A stretch of DNA of 45,071 nucleotides from DASQPJ01 sp036268355 (GCA_036268355.1 DATAUG010000123.1:1-45071), one strand, 5' to 3'; positions 31,546 to 40,000 are shown, counted from the first letter of the stretch. Translations and numbers: made by a program. Notes: generated by a model from the letters alone, not told the origin.

Positions 31546-32628
31546 ATGCAGTCGCCGACTTACGGGTTCTCGATGGGCTCGCCGCAGGGCGCCACCGCCC
31601 GGGCCGACCAGGTCTTCCCGCCGCTGCCCGCCGTGCGGGTGACCGTGCCGCGGGAACGCTGGGTCCCCACCGCCCGAATCGTCACGGCGCCGCCGGAAGC
31701 ACCGGTCGAGCCGAGGCCCCAGGCGCCGAGCGAGGTCCCGGACCAGGCGTGCGCGCAGGCCGCGCCGGAGCCCCCGGCGCCGGTCATCGGCCCGACCGGC
31801 CGACCGTTGCCGGACTTCCCGGAACCGCCGATGCCGGCCACGCACGGCCCGGCCAAGATCATCGCGATGTGCAACCAGAAGGGCGGGGTGGGCAAGACCA
31901 CCTCGACCATCAACCTGGGTGCCGCGCTCGCCGAACTGGGTCGTCGCGTCCTGCTGGTGGACTTCGACCCGCAGGGGTCGTTGGGCGTCGGGCTTGGCAT
32001 CAACCCCCACGAGTTGGACCTGACGCTGTACAACCTGCTGCTGGATCGCAACGTCAACGTCGACGAGGTACTGCTCAAGACCGACGTGCCGGGGTTGGAC
32101 CTGCTGCCGTGCAACATCGACCTGTCCGCCGCCGAGGTGCAACTGGTCACCGAGGTGGCTCGCGAGCAGTGTCTGCAACGTGCCTTGGCCCCGGTCGTGC
32201 CGCACTACGACTTCGTGATCATCGACTGTCAGCCGTCCCTGGGCCTGCTCACGGTGAACGCGCTCACCGCGGCGCAGGCCGTGGTCGTCCCGCTGGAGTG
32301 CGAGTACTTCGCGCTGCGCGGCGTGGCCCTGCTCGCCGACACCATCGACAAGGTCCAGCAACGACTCAACCCACAATTGCGGCTGGAAGGCATCCTCGCG
32401 ACGATGTACGACGCGCGGACCGTGCACGGGCGCGAGGTGCTGTCCCGGGTCGTCGAGGCGTTCGGCGACACCGTGTTCCACACGGTGATCTCACGCACCG
32501 TCAGATTTCCGGAGACCACTGTGGTGGGCGAACCGATCACGTCGTTCGCCTCCACCTCGGCCGGTGCCAAGGCGTACCGCCAGCTGGCCCGGGAGATCTT
32601 GGTCCGCTTCGCCGCAGCCGGCGAATAG
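31546..32628 (+). CDS. ParA-family ATPase linked to scpAB
   Basis: A 360-residue protein. About 100 Pro/Ala-rich residues (disordered) precede a ParA/MinD ATPase: deviant Walker A CNQKGGVGKTT with K112, then LLVDFDPQGSLGVGLG and FVIIDCQPSLGLLTVNAL. No ParB gene or parS-like palindrome is nearby. A ParA-like protein before scpA-scpB is typical of actinobacteria and is distinct from the origin-proximal parAB. It probably aids chromosome organisation with SMC-ScpAB. ATG 31546 is preceded by GGAAAGAGG at 6-base spacing. Repeat E2 begins 6 bases after the stop. The 157-base gap before it holds nothing evident. Confidence 0.9.
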   Translation: MQSPTYGFSMGSPQGATARADQVFPPLPAVRVTVPRERWVPTARIVTAPPEAPVEPRPQAPSEVPDQACAQAAPEPPAPVIGPTGRPLPDFPEPPMPATHGPAKIIAMCNQKGGVGKTTSTINLGAALAELGRRVLLVDFDPQGSLGVGLGINPHELDLTLYNLLLDRNVNVDEVLLKTDVPGLDLLPCNIDLSAAEVQLVTEVAREQCLQRALAPVVPHYDFVIIDCQPSLGLLTVNALTAAQAVVVPLECEYFALRGVALLADTIDKVQQRLNPQLRLEGILATMYDARTVHGREVLSRVVEAFGDTVFHTVISRTVRFPETTVVGEPITSFASTSAGAKAYRQLAREILVRFAAAGE

Positions 32629-32633
32629 GCTGC

Positions 32634-32836
32634 GAGGGTGTCTCACGTGGCGAACTGGCCTACTGCGGCGCGGCTCCGACACCGCCCGGCTGCGACGCGA
32701 AGCGCTACCTCCTCAACCACGCACGGCGAGTGGGCGTCGTCGCCGCCGATACAAACCCGGTATCGGCTCCTCCTCCGCCTTGCCGGATCGGCGCCGGTGC
32801 TGCACCTCGCTACGGCCGGCCACATGAGACACCCTC
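32634..32836. repeat. Intergenic repeat element E2 (203 bp)
   Basis: Bounded by an 18-base inverted repeat, GAGGGTGTCTCACGTGGC at the left and its complement at the right with one mismatch. Inside are an 8-bp hairpin (GCCGATAC at 32745-32752 against GTATCGGC at 32760-32767) and several GC palindromes. It is closely similar over its length to E3 at 34337-34500, which lacks about 40 internal bases. It begins 6 bases after the parA stop and ends 7 bases before the scpA ATG, filling the gap. No transposase. A short open frame runs through it in both copies, but changes between copies are not silent, so I read it as a non-coding repeat. Confidence 0.85.
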
Positions 32837-32843
32837 TTAACCG

Positions 32844-33713
32844 ATGAGTGCGGCGGTTGTCGAAGCGAACGAGGTCGGGGCGAAGGCGCCCGGTTTCCAG
32901 GTCCACCTGCCGGTGTTCGAGGGCCCGTTCGACCTGTTGCTCGGGCTGATCGCCAAGCACAAGCTGGACATCACCGAGGTGGCCCTGGCAACGGTCACCG
33001 ACGATTTCATCGCGTACATCAACGGTAACGGCAGCGACTGGGACCTGGACGTGGCCAGCGAGTTCCTCGTCATCGCCGCCACGTTGCTGGATCTGAAGGC
33101 CGCCCGGCTGCTGCCGGCCGGTGAGGTCGAGGACGCCGAGGACCTGGCGCTGCTGGAGGCCCGCGACCTGTTGTTCGCCCGGCTGTTGCAGTACCGGGCC
33201 TACAAACAGGTGGCCGCGCTGTTCGCCGAGCGGATCGGTGCCGAGGACCGCTACCGCGCTCGGGCCGTTGCCCTGGAGGAGCCGTTCGCCCAACTGCTGC
33301 CGGAGGTTCTGATCGGCCTGGGGCCCGAGCAGTTCGCCGCCCTGGCCGTTCGGGCGATGAAGCCGCGTCCGGCACCTCCGGGTGTCTCGGTCGCGCACCT
33401 GCACGCCCCGGCGGTCAGCGTCCGCGAGCAGGTGGCACTGCTCGTGCGGCGGCTGCGCCAGGCAGGAAGCACCACTTTCCGTGCCCTGATCGCCGACAGC
33501 CCGGACACGCTCACCGTGGTTGCCCGGTTCCTCGGCCTGCTCGAGCTCTACCGGGAGGCTGAGGTGATGTTCGAGCAGGTAACCCCGTTCGGCGAACTGC
33601 ACATACGGTGGACGGGTAGCGCTGACGGCGAAATCCCGGTCAGCGACGAGTTCGATGCGGGGGAGTCGACGGTGGAGGACAACAGCGGCACCGAATACAG
33701 CGAGGCGTCGTGA
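32844..33713 (+). CDS. scpA: Segregation and condensation protein A
   Basis: A 289-residue kleisin subunit of SMC-ScpAB. VHLPVFEGPFDLLLGLIAKHKLDI is the classic N-terminus; FLVIAATLLDLKAARLLP and the C-terminal winged helix follow (TLTVVARFLGLLELYREAEVMFEQ). An acidic tail of about 25 residues ends the protein. The ATG is 7 bases after repeat E2 and has no Shine-Dalgarno sequence, because the repeat end occupies that position. scpB overlaps the stop as GTGA. Confidence 0.94.
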   Translation: MSAAVVEANEVGAKAPGFQVHLPVFEGPFDLLLGLIAKHKLDITEVALATVTDDFIAYINGNGSDWDLDVASEFLVIAATLLDLKAARLLPAGEVEDAEDLALLEARDLLFARLLQYRAYKQVAALFAERIGAEDRYRARAVALEEPFAQLLPEVLIGLGPEQFAALAVRAMKPRPAPPGVSVAHLHAPAVSVREQVALLVRRLRQAGSTTFRALIADSPDTLTVVARFLGLLELYREAEVMFEQVTPFGELHIRWTGSADGEIPVSDEFDAGESTVEDNSGTEYSEAS

Positions 33714-34336
33714 CGGGCTCGGTGCTCGACGAGGTCTTGTTCGGCTCCGGCACCGCGGTGGTCGAAGGTGTGGGGCCGGACGGCGCGCCGTCGTTGCGTG
33801 CGGCGGTGGAGGCCGTGCTGTTGGTGGTGGACGCGCCGGTCTCCGAGGTCGCGCTGGCCCAGGCCTGCGAGTGCGGTCCGGGTCAGGTGCTCGACGTGCT
33901 GCAGGCGCTGGCCGACGACTACGCCGCCGGGGAGCGGGGTCTGACGCTGCGTCAGGTCAGCGGCGGCTGGCGGCTGTTCACCAACCCGGCGTGCGCCGAG
34001 GTGGTGGAACGATTCGTTCGCGACGGACAGCATGCCCGGCTCACCCAGGCCGCGCTGGAGACCTTGGCCGTGGTGGCCTATCGGCAACCGGTGAGCCGGT
34101 CGCGAGTGTCCGCCGTGCGCGGGGTCAACGTCGACGGCGTCATACGCACGCTGCTCGCCCGCGGACTCGTCGAGGAAGCCGGCACCGAGACCGAGTCCGG
34201 GGCCGTGCTGTACCGGACAACGTCCTACTTCCTGGACCGCCTGGGGCTGCGCGGTCTCGATGAGTTGCCGGAACTGGCCCCGTTCCTGCCCGAGATCGGG
34301 TCTCTCGAGGGTGACTCCGATCTGCCGGCGAATTGA
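33710..34336 (+). CDS. scpB: Segregation and condensation protein B
   Basis: A 208-residue winged-helix subunit of SMC-ScpAB. LRAAVEAVLLVVDAPVSEVALAQA, LRQVSGGWRLFTNP, LTQAALETLAVVAYRQPVSRSRV and RTTSYFLDRLGL are diagnostic. GTG start in GTGA with scpA. The stop codon is immediately followed by repeat E3. Confidence 0.94.
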   Translation: MTGSVLDEVLFGSGTAVVEGVGPDGAPSLRAAVEAVLLVVDAPVSEVALAQACECGPGQVLDVLQALADDYAAGERGLTLRQVSGGWRLFTNPACAEVVERFVRDGQHARLTQAALETLAVVAYRQPVSRSRVSAVRGVNVDGVIRTLLARGLVEEAGTETESGAVLYRTTSYFLDRLGLRGLDELPELAPFLPEIGSLEGDSDLPAN

Positions 34337-34500
34337 GGGGGTGCCTCACATGGCGAACTGGCCTACTGCGGCGCGGCCCCGGCGCCGCCCGGCGGCGTTG
34401 TCGTCGTCGCCGATACAACCCCGGTATCGGCTCCTCCTCCGCCTTGCCGGATCGGCGCCGGTGCTGCGCCTCGCTACGGCCGGCCACGTGAGACACCCCC
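34337..34500. repeat. Intergenic repeat element E3 (164 bp)
   Basis: Second full member of the family. Left end GGGGGTGCCTCACATGGC, right end complementary with two mismatches. The internal GCCGATAC/GTATCGGC hairpin and long blocks such as CGGATCGGCGCCGGTGCTGC are shared with E2. It begins with the first base after the scpB stop and ends 6 bases before the rluB ATG. Same orientation as E2. No coding function assigned. Confidence 0.85.
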
Positions 34501-34506
34501 TCGCTC

Positions 34507-35256
34507 ATGGAAAGTGACTGGTCGTCAGGCATCCGCCTGCAGAAGGTTCTGGCCAGTGCGGGGCTGGGCAGTCGACGAGCCTGCGAGGAGCTGATTGCCG
34601 CCGGCCGCGTGGAGGTGGACGGCCATCGGGTGACCGAGCAGGGGATGCGCGTCGACCCGAACCAGGTGCACATCCGTGTCGACGGGTTGAGGGTGTCCAC
34701 CCGCACGGATGCCGTCTACCTGCTGCTGAACAAGCCCCGCGGGGTGGTCAGCACGATGAGCGACCCGGAGGGCCGGCCGTGCATCGGTGACTACCTGGTG
34801 GACCGGAAGGAACGGCTGTTCCACGTCGGGCGCCTGGACACCGACACCGAGGGTCTGCTGGTGCTGACCAACGACGGCGAGTTGACCCATCGGCTCACCC
34901 ATCCCTCGTTCGGGGTGCCGAAGACCTACGTGGCCGAGGTTTCCGGACCGATCGCCCGGGATCTGGGCAGGACGCTTCGCCGGGGCGTGGAACTCGACGA
35001 CGGTCTGGTGAAGATCGACGGCTTCCGACTGTTGGACTCGGCCCACGGCCGGGCGCTGGTGGAGGTGACGATCCACGAGGGCCGCAAGCACGTGGTGCGC
35101 CGAGTGCTGGAGGCGGTTGGACACCCGGTCAGTCGGCTGGTCCGTACCGAGATCGGCCCGCTGACCACCGGCAACCTCACGCCGGGCCGGCTGCGCCACC
35201 TGACCTCGCACGAGGTCTCGGCACTGTTCAAATCCTCGGAGGCGGCCGGGCATTAG
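34507..35256 (+). CDS. rluB: 23S rRNA pseudouridine synthase of the RluB/RsuA family
   Basis: A 249-residue enzyme. The S4 domain (RLQKVLASAGLGSRRACEELI) is joined to the pseudouridine synthase core LLLNKPRGVVSTMSDPEGR. The catalytic aspartate D111 is in HVGRLDTDTEGLLVLTNDGEL, and HEGRKHVVRRVLEAVGHPV is also conserved. The ATG at 34507 is the only start compatible with the S4 start. It directly follows repeat E3 with no ribosome site. scpAB-rluB order is widespread. Confidence 0.94.
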   Translation: MESDWSSGIRLQKVLASAGLGSRRACEELIAAGRVEVDGHRVTEQGMRVDPNQVHIRVDGLRVSTRTDAVYLLLNKPRGVVSTMSDPEGRPCIGDYLVDRKERLFHVGRLDTDTEGLLVLTNDGELTHRLTHPSFGVPKTYVAEVSGPIARDLGRTLRRGVELDDGLVKIDGFRLLDSAHGRALVEVTIHEGRKHVVRRVLEAVGHPVSRLVRTEIGPLTTGNLTPGRLRHLTSHEVSALFKSSEAAGH

Positions 35257-35287
35257 GGTGGGCGCCCGGCGAGGGAAGGAGCATCCG

Positions 35288-35650
35288 GTGGCGGTACGGG
35301 CGATCCGCGGGGCGGTCCAACTGGACGCTGACCAGCGTGAGCACATGCTCGCGTCGGTCGCCGAGTTGATCTCGGCGATCCTCGACCGCAACTCGTTGCA
35401 CGTCGACGACCTGATCAGCATCGTGTTCACCGCCACGCCGGACCTGCACTGTGAATTTCCTGCCGTCGGCGCCCGCGACATCGGCATCACCGACGTCCCA
35501 CTGCTTTGTGCGCAGGAGATCGACGTGGCCGGCGCAATGCCACGGGTCATCCGGATCCTCGCCCACGCCGAGACCGGACGGTCCAAGTCCGAGGTGCAGC
35601 ACGTATACCTGCGGGGCGCGGTGGCGCTGCGCAAGGACATCGCCCAATGA
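35288..35650 (+). CDS. aroH: Chorismate mutase, AroH type
   Basis: A 120-residue trimeric-type chorismate mutase, converting chorismate to prephenate. AVRAIRGAVQLDADQREHML, SIVFTATPDLHCEFPAVGAR, VPLLCAQEIDVAGAMPRVIR and VYLRGAVALRKDI contain the known active-site Arg, Cys and Tyr positions. GTG 35288 has AAGGAG 6 bases upstream; a start at 35258 would place that site within the gene. Overlaps tyrA as ATGA, so chorismate mutase and prephenate dehydrogenase are coupled for tyrosine synthesis. Confidence 0.94.
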   Translation: MAVRAIRGAVQLDADQREHMLASVAELISAILDRNSLHVDDLISIVFTATPDLHCEFPAVGARDIGITDVPLLCAQEIDVAGAMPRVIRILAHAETGRSKSEVQHVYLRGAVALRKDIAQ

Positions 35651-36732
35651 GTTTGGGGTCCGCGCTGGTCGTCGGGTCGGGCTTGATGGGTACGTCGGTG
35701 GCCTTGGCGCTGCGTTCCCACGGCCTGCAGGTTCATCTCGACGATCGCGATCGGGCCAGCCTGGAGTTGGCGGTCGCGTTGGGCGCCGGTGAGCTACGCA
35801 CCCGGGCCACCCCACGCGCCGACCTGGCTGTGATCGCCGTGCCACCCGCCTCTGTGGCAACCGTGCTGGCCGAACTGCAACGACAGGACGCCGCCGCGAC
35901 CTACACCGACCTGGCCAGCACCAAGGGCACCGGGCAGCGGGCGGTGGAGACGATCGCCGACCCGACCAGCTATGTGGGCGGCCACCCGCTGGCCGGCCGC
36001 GAGCTGTCCGGTCCGGGAGCCGCGCGGGCCGACCTGTTCACCGGCAGGCCGTGGGTGCTGACCCCGTCGAGCTTCTCCGCCGACAACGCCCTGGCCGCGG
36101 CCACGAACTTGGTCGAGCTGTGCGAGGCCAGCCCGGTTCTGATGGACCCGCACACTCACGATCTGGCTGTGGCTCTGGTGTCGCACGCCCCGCAGGTACT
36201 GGCCAGTCTGGTGGCCGCGCGTCTGGTCGACGCCGACCCGCACGCGGTCGGCCTGGCCGGGCAGGGGCTGCGGGACGTCACCCGGATCGCCGCGTCCGAT
36301 CCCCGGCTGTGGTCGGAGATCCTGGCCAGCAATGCCACCGCAGTGGCCGACGTGTTGGCCGCGGTCGCGGCCGACCTCGATGAGGTTGTCCAGGCATTGC
36401 GAGCGGTGGCTACCGATCCGGCCGATCCGAGCGCGCTGGAACCGGTGACCGCCGCGCTGCGCGCGGGGAACCTGGGCCGGGCCCAGCTGCCCGGCAAGCA
36501 CGGTCAACCGCCGACCCGCTGGACCGCCGTCCCGGTGCTGGTGCCGGACAAGGAGGGAGAGCTCGCACGACTGCTCACCGACGTCGGGAAGGCCGGGATC
36601 AACATCGAGGACATGCGGATCGACCACTCACCGGGCCAGCCGGTGGGTCTGGTCGAGCTGGCGGTACGACCGACCAGCGCGGCCGAACTGGTCGCCCAGT
36701 TGCGGGCGCTGGGCTGGTCGGTGCACTGGTGA
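35647..36732 (+). CDS. tyrA: Prephenate dehydrogenase with C-terminal ACT domain
   Basis: A 361-residue enzyme. The NAD loop LVVGSGLMGTSVALALRSHGL opens the protein. GGHPLAGRELSGPGAARADLF and SHAPQVLASLVAARL form the catalytic domain. The C-terminal ACT domain (VLVPDKEGELARLLTDVGKAGINIEDMRI) suggests feedback control by tyrosine or another amino acid. The last codons (LRALGWSVHW) are repeated in the DNA just beyond the stop. It uses the prephenate made by AroH. Confidence 0.93.
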   Translation: MSLGSALVVGSGLMGTSVALALRSHGLQVHLDDRDRASLELAVALGAGELRTRATPRADLAVIAVPPASVATVLAELQRQDAAATYTDLASTKGTGQRAVETIADPTSYVGGHPLAGRELSGPGAARADLFTGRPWVLTPSSFSADNALAAATNLVELCEASPVLMDPHTHDLAVALVSHAPQVLASLVAARLVDADPHAVGLAGQGLRDVTRIAASDPRLWSEILASNATAVADVLAAVAADLDEVVQALRAVATDPADPSALEPVTAALRAGNLGRAQLPGKHGQPPTRWTAVPVLVPDKEGELARLLTDVGKAGINIEDMRIDHSPGQPVGLVELAVRPTSAAELVAQLRALGWSVHW

Positions 36733-36794
36733 GCACGGCCGGCCGAACTCGTCGGCTGCGCGATTTGCGGGCGCTGGGCTGGTCGGTGCACTGG
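36681..36794 (+). repeat. Imperfect tandem duplication of the tyrA 3' end
   Basis: The 30 bases at 36700-36729 (beginning TTGCGGGCGCTGGG) recur exactly at 36765-36794, and GGCCGAACTGGTCG at 36681-36694 recurs with one change at 36741-36754. The copies are offset by 60-65 bases, so the last part of tyrA, including all but the stop codon region, has been duplicated behind the gene. The second copy has no start or intact frame and is probably non-functional. Confidence 0.85.
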
Positions 36795-36953
36795 CGATGA
36801 TCGCCTGGCAGCCGTCCCCGACCGGACTGACATCCGCCGGGCCCCACCCCCACCCGACACAACCGAACGGACCAATTCTTCCTGTGCCCTCGGACGTGTC
36901 AAGCCGGTTCCGCCGATCTGTGGACAACGAATCGGCTGTGGGGGCCCTACTAC

Positions 36954-36959
36954 TAGGAT
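36954..36959 (+). promoter_or_regulatory. Probable -10 element for the cmk-der transcript (TAGGAT)
   Basis: TAGGAT fits the TANNNT pattern, 50 bases before the cmk GTG. No convincing -35 element is seen at 17-18 bases, which is common in actinobacteria. It lies in the spacer 36795-37009, which otherwise holds no gene. Confidence 0.35.
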
Positions 36960-37009
36960 TGGGTGACCGGCGTAGGGGCGGTCGTTCGCCGAGGCTCAGG
37001 AGTTTCACC

Positions 37010-37750
37010 GTGGAGTCGAGTCGGGCACCGGATGGTGCGGCGCTGGTCGTCGCCCTGGACGGGCCGTCGGGGTCGGGGAAATCCTCGGTCGCCCGCGAGG
37101 TGGCCGCGGCGCTGGGCCTGCGCTACCTGGACACCGGGGCGATGTACCGCGGGCTGTCCTGGTGGATGCTGCGCGAGGGTGTGGACGTCTCCGACCCCGT
37201 CGCGGTGGCCGCCGTGGCGCAGGTGCCGTCAATCTGCAGCGGCACCGACCCCGATTCCCCGACGATCGTCGTTGCCGGAGTGGACGTGGCCGGGCCGATC
37301 CGCGGCCCCGAGGTCACCCACGCGGTCAGCCTGGTCAGCGCCGTGCCCGCGGTTCGGGCGCGATTGGTTGGGATGCAGCAGGCCATCATCGCCCGGTGCG
37401 GCGCCGATGACGGCGGGATCGTGGTCGAAGGCCGCGACATCGGCACCGTGGTCGCGCCGCACGCGCCGGTGAAGGTCTTTCTCACCGCTTCGATCGACGC
37501 ACGGGCCGATCGCCGGAACAGTGAGTTCAACGCCGTCGCTCCGGCAATCGTCAGCGTGGACACCACACGCGCGGAGCTGTCCCGGCGCGATCGGCTCGAC
37601 TCGACCCGGGCCACGGCGCCGCTGCAGCGGGCCGTCGATGCTGTCGAGATCGACACCACCCTGCTGGATCAGCGGCAGGTCGTCGCCGCGGTGCTCGAAC
37701 GGGTGCACGCCGTCCGCCCGATCGCCGTCGGCCCCGACCTGGCTCACTGA
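37010..37750 (+). CDS. cmk: Cytidylate kinase
   Basis: A 246-residue kinase phosphorylating CMP and dCMP. The P-loop is DGPSGSGKSS at 17-26. YLDTGAMYRGLSWWMLREG, IVVEGRDIGTVVAPHAPVKVFLTA and SRRDRLDSTRATAPLQ are typical. GTG 37010 has AGGAG 7 bases upstream. A longer frame back to 36797 would include the duplicated tyrA end and Pro-rich sequence without homology. It ends 2 bases before der. Confidence 0.94.
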   Translation: MESSRAPDGAALVVALDGPSGSGKSSVAREVAAALGLRYLDTGAMYRGLSWWMLREGVDVSDPVAVAAVAQVPSICSGTDPDSPTIVVAGVDVAGPIRGPEVTHAVSLVSAVPAVRARLVGMQQAIIARCGADDGGIVVEGRDIGTVVAPHAPVKVFLTASIDARADRRNSEFNAVAPAIVSVDTTRAELSRRDRLDSTRATAPLQRAVDAVEIDTTLLDQRQVVAAVLERVHAVRPIAVGPDLAH

Positions 37751-37752
37751 CC

Positions 37753-39132
37753 GTGGAACCCGTCGATCGTCTCGAGGTCGAATTCCCTTACGCGGACGAG
37801 GAATTCGCCACCGAGTCCCTCCCGGTGCTCGCCGTCGTCGGCCGGCCGAACGTGGGCAAGTCCACGTTGGTCAACCGGATCATCGGCCGCCGCGAGGCCG
37901 TCACCGAGGACGTACCCGGGGTGACCCGCGACCGAGTTCCCTACGACACGTCGTGGGCCGGGCGCCGTTTCACCGTCGTCGACACCGGCGGGTGGGACCC
38001 GGACGGGGAGGGGCTGCGCGCCTCGATCACCGCGCAGGCCGAACTGGCCGTTGCGGCGGCGGACGCGGTGTTGTTCGTGGTCGACGCCACGGTCGGGGCG
38101 ACCGATCACGACGAGGTCGTGGTGCGGATCCTGCGCAGCTCGGGAAAACCTGTCGTGCTGGCCGCGAACAAGGTCGACGGGCCGTCCACCGAGGCCGACG
38201 CGGCGATGCTGTGGTCGCTCGGCCTCGGGGAGCCGCACCCGGTCTCGGCGTTGCACGGACGCGGGTCCGGCGATCTGCTCGACGCCATACTGGCGGCGCT
38301 CCCGGAATCGCCTCCTGAGGCAGCCGCGCCGGAGGTCGGCGGGCCGCGCCGGGTCGCCATACTCGGCAAGCCCAACGTCGGCAAGTCCTCGTTGCTCAAC
38401 CGCCTGGCCGGCACCAACCGGGTGGTGGTCGACGCGGTCGCCGGGACGACCGTCGATCCCGTCGACGAACTGATCGAACTGGGCGGCCGCCCGTGGCGGT
38501 TCGTGGACACCGCGGGGATCCGGCGAAAGGTGTCCACGGCTTCGGGCCACGAGTACTTCGCGAGCCTGCGGACCGCCGCCGCGCTCGACGCCGCCGAGGT
38601 CGCGGTGGTGCTGATCGACGCGCACGAGCCGATGTCCGAGCAGGACCTCCGGATCGTCTCGATGGTCGTCGACGCCGGGCGGGCGCTGGTCATCGCCTAC
38701 AACAAGTGGGATCTGCTCGACGAGGAGCGGCACCACTACCTGGAACGCGAGATCGAGACCGAACTGGTCCGGGTGCCTTGGGCGCCGCGGGTGAACATCG
38801 CCGCCCGCACCGGTCGCCACGTCGACAAACTCGTGCCCGCGCTGGAGACCGCGCTGGCCTCGTGGGACCAACGGATCCCGACGGGGAAACTCAACGCGTT
38901 CATCGGGGCCTTGGTGGCCGCCCATCCGCATCCGATCCGGGGCGGCAAGCAGCCACGGATCCTGTTCGCCACCCAGGCCGCCACCCGGCCTCCGCGGTTC
39001 GTGCTGTTCGCATCCGGCTTTCTGGAGGCGGGCTACCGGCGTTTCGTCGAGCGCCGACTGCGCGAGGAGTTCGGCTTCGTCGGCACCCCGATCGACATCT
39101 CGGTCAAGGTCAAGGAGAAGCGCGGTCGGTAG
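37753..39132 (+). CDS. der: GTPase Der (EngA)
   Basis: A 459-residue ribosome-assembly GTPase with two G domains: first P-loop GRPNVGKST at 30-38, DTGGW switch II, NKVDG; second P-loop GKPNVGKSS at 205-213, DTAGIRRK, NKWDL. The C-terminal KH-like domain ends VKVKEKRGR. GTG start, 2 bases after cmk; the pair is conserved. The 224 bases between it and the tRNA hold no gene or clear hairpin. Confidence 0.96.
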   Translation: MEPVDRLEVEFPYADEEFATESLPVLAVVGRPNVGKSTLVNRIIGRREAVTEDVPGVTRDRVPYDTSWAGRRFTVVDTGGWDPDGEGLRASITAQAELAVAAADAVLFVVDATVGATDHDEVVVRILRSSGKPVVLAANKVDGPSTEADAAMLWSLGLGEPHPVSALHGRGSGDLLDAILAALPESPPEAAAPEVGGPRRVAILGKPNVGKSSLLNRLAGTNRVVVDAVAGTTVDPVDELIELGGRPWRFVDTAGIRRKVSTASGHEYFASLRTAAALDAAEVAVVLIDAHEPMSEQDLRIVSMVVDAGRALVIAYNKWDLLDEERHHYLEREIETELVRVPWAPRVNIAARTGRHVDKLVPALETALASWDQRIPTGKLNAFIGALVAAHPHPIRGGKQPRILFATQAATRPPRFVLFASGFLEAGYRRFVERRLREEFGFVGTPIDISVKVKEKRGR

Positions 39133-39356
39133 TGATCCGTCCTTCCCGACTTGCACATCGGGGCCGATGCCGCCGTGCGTGGCCTTCGACTGCTGACCCG
39201 TACCGGACCTACTTCCGGCAGTGCCGCGCTGCTCGCGCCGTAACGCCGGGCCGGACGAGCCGGTGCGATAAGGTCGTGCGCGCCCGGTCCGCCGGGCCAC
39301 AGGCGATTGAGGCTCCCGAGCCGATTGAAGTCTGTTGACGAGCGAAGCGAGAAACA

Positions 39357-39433
39357 CGGGCTGTAGCGCAGTTTGGTAGCGCACCTGACTGGGGGTCAGG
39401 GGGTCGTCGGTTCAAATCCGGCCAGCCCGACCA
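39357..39433 (+). tRNA. tRNA-Pro (anticodon GGG)
   Basis: A full cloverleaf: acceptor CGGGCTG pairs with CAGCCCG, then discriminator A and an encoded CCA. The D arm is GCGC..AGTTTGGTAGCGC. The anticodon stem CCTGA/TCAGG encloses loop CTGGGGG with GGG as anticodon. The T arm contains GGTTCAAATCC. It reads codon CCC and possibly others. tRNA genes like this are common attachment sites for actinobacterial integrative elements; an excisionase relic follows. Confidence 0.95.
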
Positions 39434-39780
39434 TAAAACCGCAGGTCAGTGCGTTGGCCCTAACTTCTGAGTCAACCCGCTGACCGTGTCGGGACCCTAA
39501 GCGGGACCCTAACTTCGGATACGGACCGGGGCTTCCGGACGCCGACTGCGTCTCTGGATCGAGTCGCGCCACGGGGGCGATCCGACCTTCGGCCGGCTGC
39601 CGAGGCGTCGGTTCGATCCGCGCCCAGGACAACCCTCACTCGCCGGGGAAACCCCGCGCGATCTCCCCACCGGCGGCCGAAACGTGACCGGTCACGGCCA
39701 TCGAAGTGGTCCACATGTAGGGCGAGGACTACGACGGCCGGGGCCCAGAGACGTTCCCGGCCACGAGGCGGAGGCTCTAC
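39434..39780. other. Non-coding stretch between tRNA-Pro and the excisionase relic
   Basis: No supported gene. It contains an imperfect tandem repeat of CGGGACCCTAA (39490-39500 and 39502-39512). A leftward open frame runs across here and the tRNA, but its GFEPTTP segment is simply the antisense of the tRNA. No copy of the tRNA 3' end that would mark the far attachment site was found in the window. Probably scar sequence of a lost element. Confidence 0.4.
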
Positions 39781-40000
39781 ATGCGCATCAACATCGAATC
39801 GATCCCCATCCCGGCGTCCGGCATGGTCGGCCTCAGCGCTGCGGCCCGCTATCGGGGGGGTCTCGACCCGCACGATCCGCAGGTACGTCGCCCGTGGAGA
39901 GCTGCGCGCCTACCGCGTCGGCAAACGCCTGATCCAGTTCAAGATCAGCGACCTGGATGCGCTCGCCCGCGAGATCCCGACCATGGGCCGTGCGTCCTGA
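39781..40000 (+). pseudogene. Frameshifted excisionase-type helix-turn-helix gene
   Basis: ATG 39781 with GGAGG 6 bases upstream starts MRINIESIPIP, then LSAAARYRG. The frame is then lost in a run of seven G at 39854-39860. In the next frame the protein continues GVSTRTIRRYVARGELRAYR, then VGKRLIQFKISDLDAL, and ends at TGA 39998. Removing one G would give a single protein of about 72 residues with the normal MerR-like excisionase layout. These proteins direct excision of integrated elements. Its place right after tRNA-Pro fits. A homopolymer sequencing error is possible, so 'pseudogene' is provisional. Confidence 0.75.

Noticed and set aside
31389..32628. parS centromere sites near the ParA gene
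   Set aside because: No TGTTTCACGTGAAACA-like palindrome and no parB are present, so this is not the origin segregation locus.
32638..32847. Short rightward frame through repeat E2 (and its counterpart in E3) starting with a MANWPTAAR-like sequence
   Set aside because: It is open in both repeat copies, but differences between copies are not biased to silent positions and conservation extends to non-coding ends, so it follows from nucleotide similarity of the repeats.
39396..39632. Leftward frame ending in GLAGFEPTTP
   Set aside because: It is the reverse strand of tRNA-Pro and its flank, a well-known false gene call.
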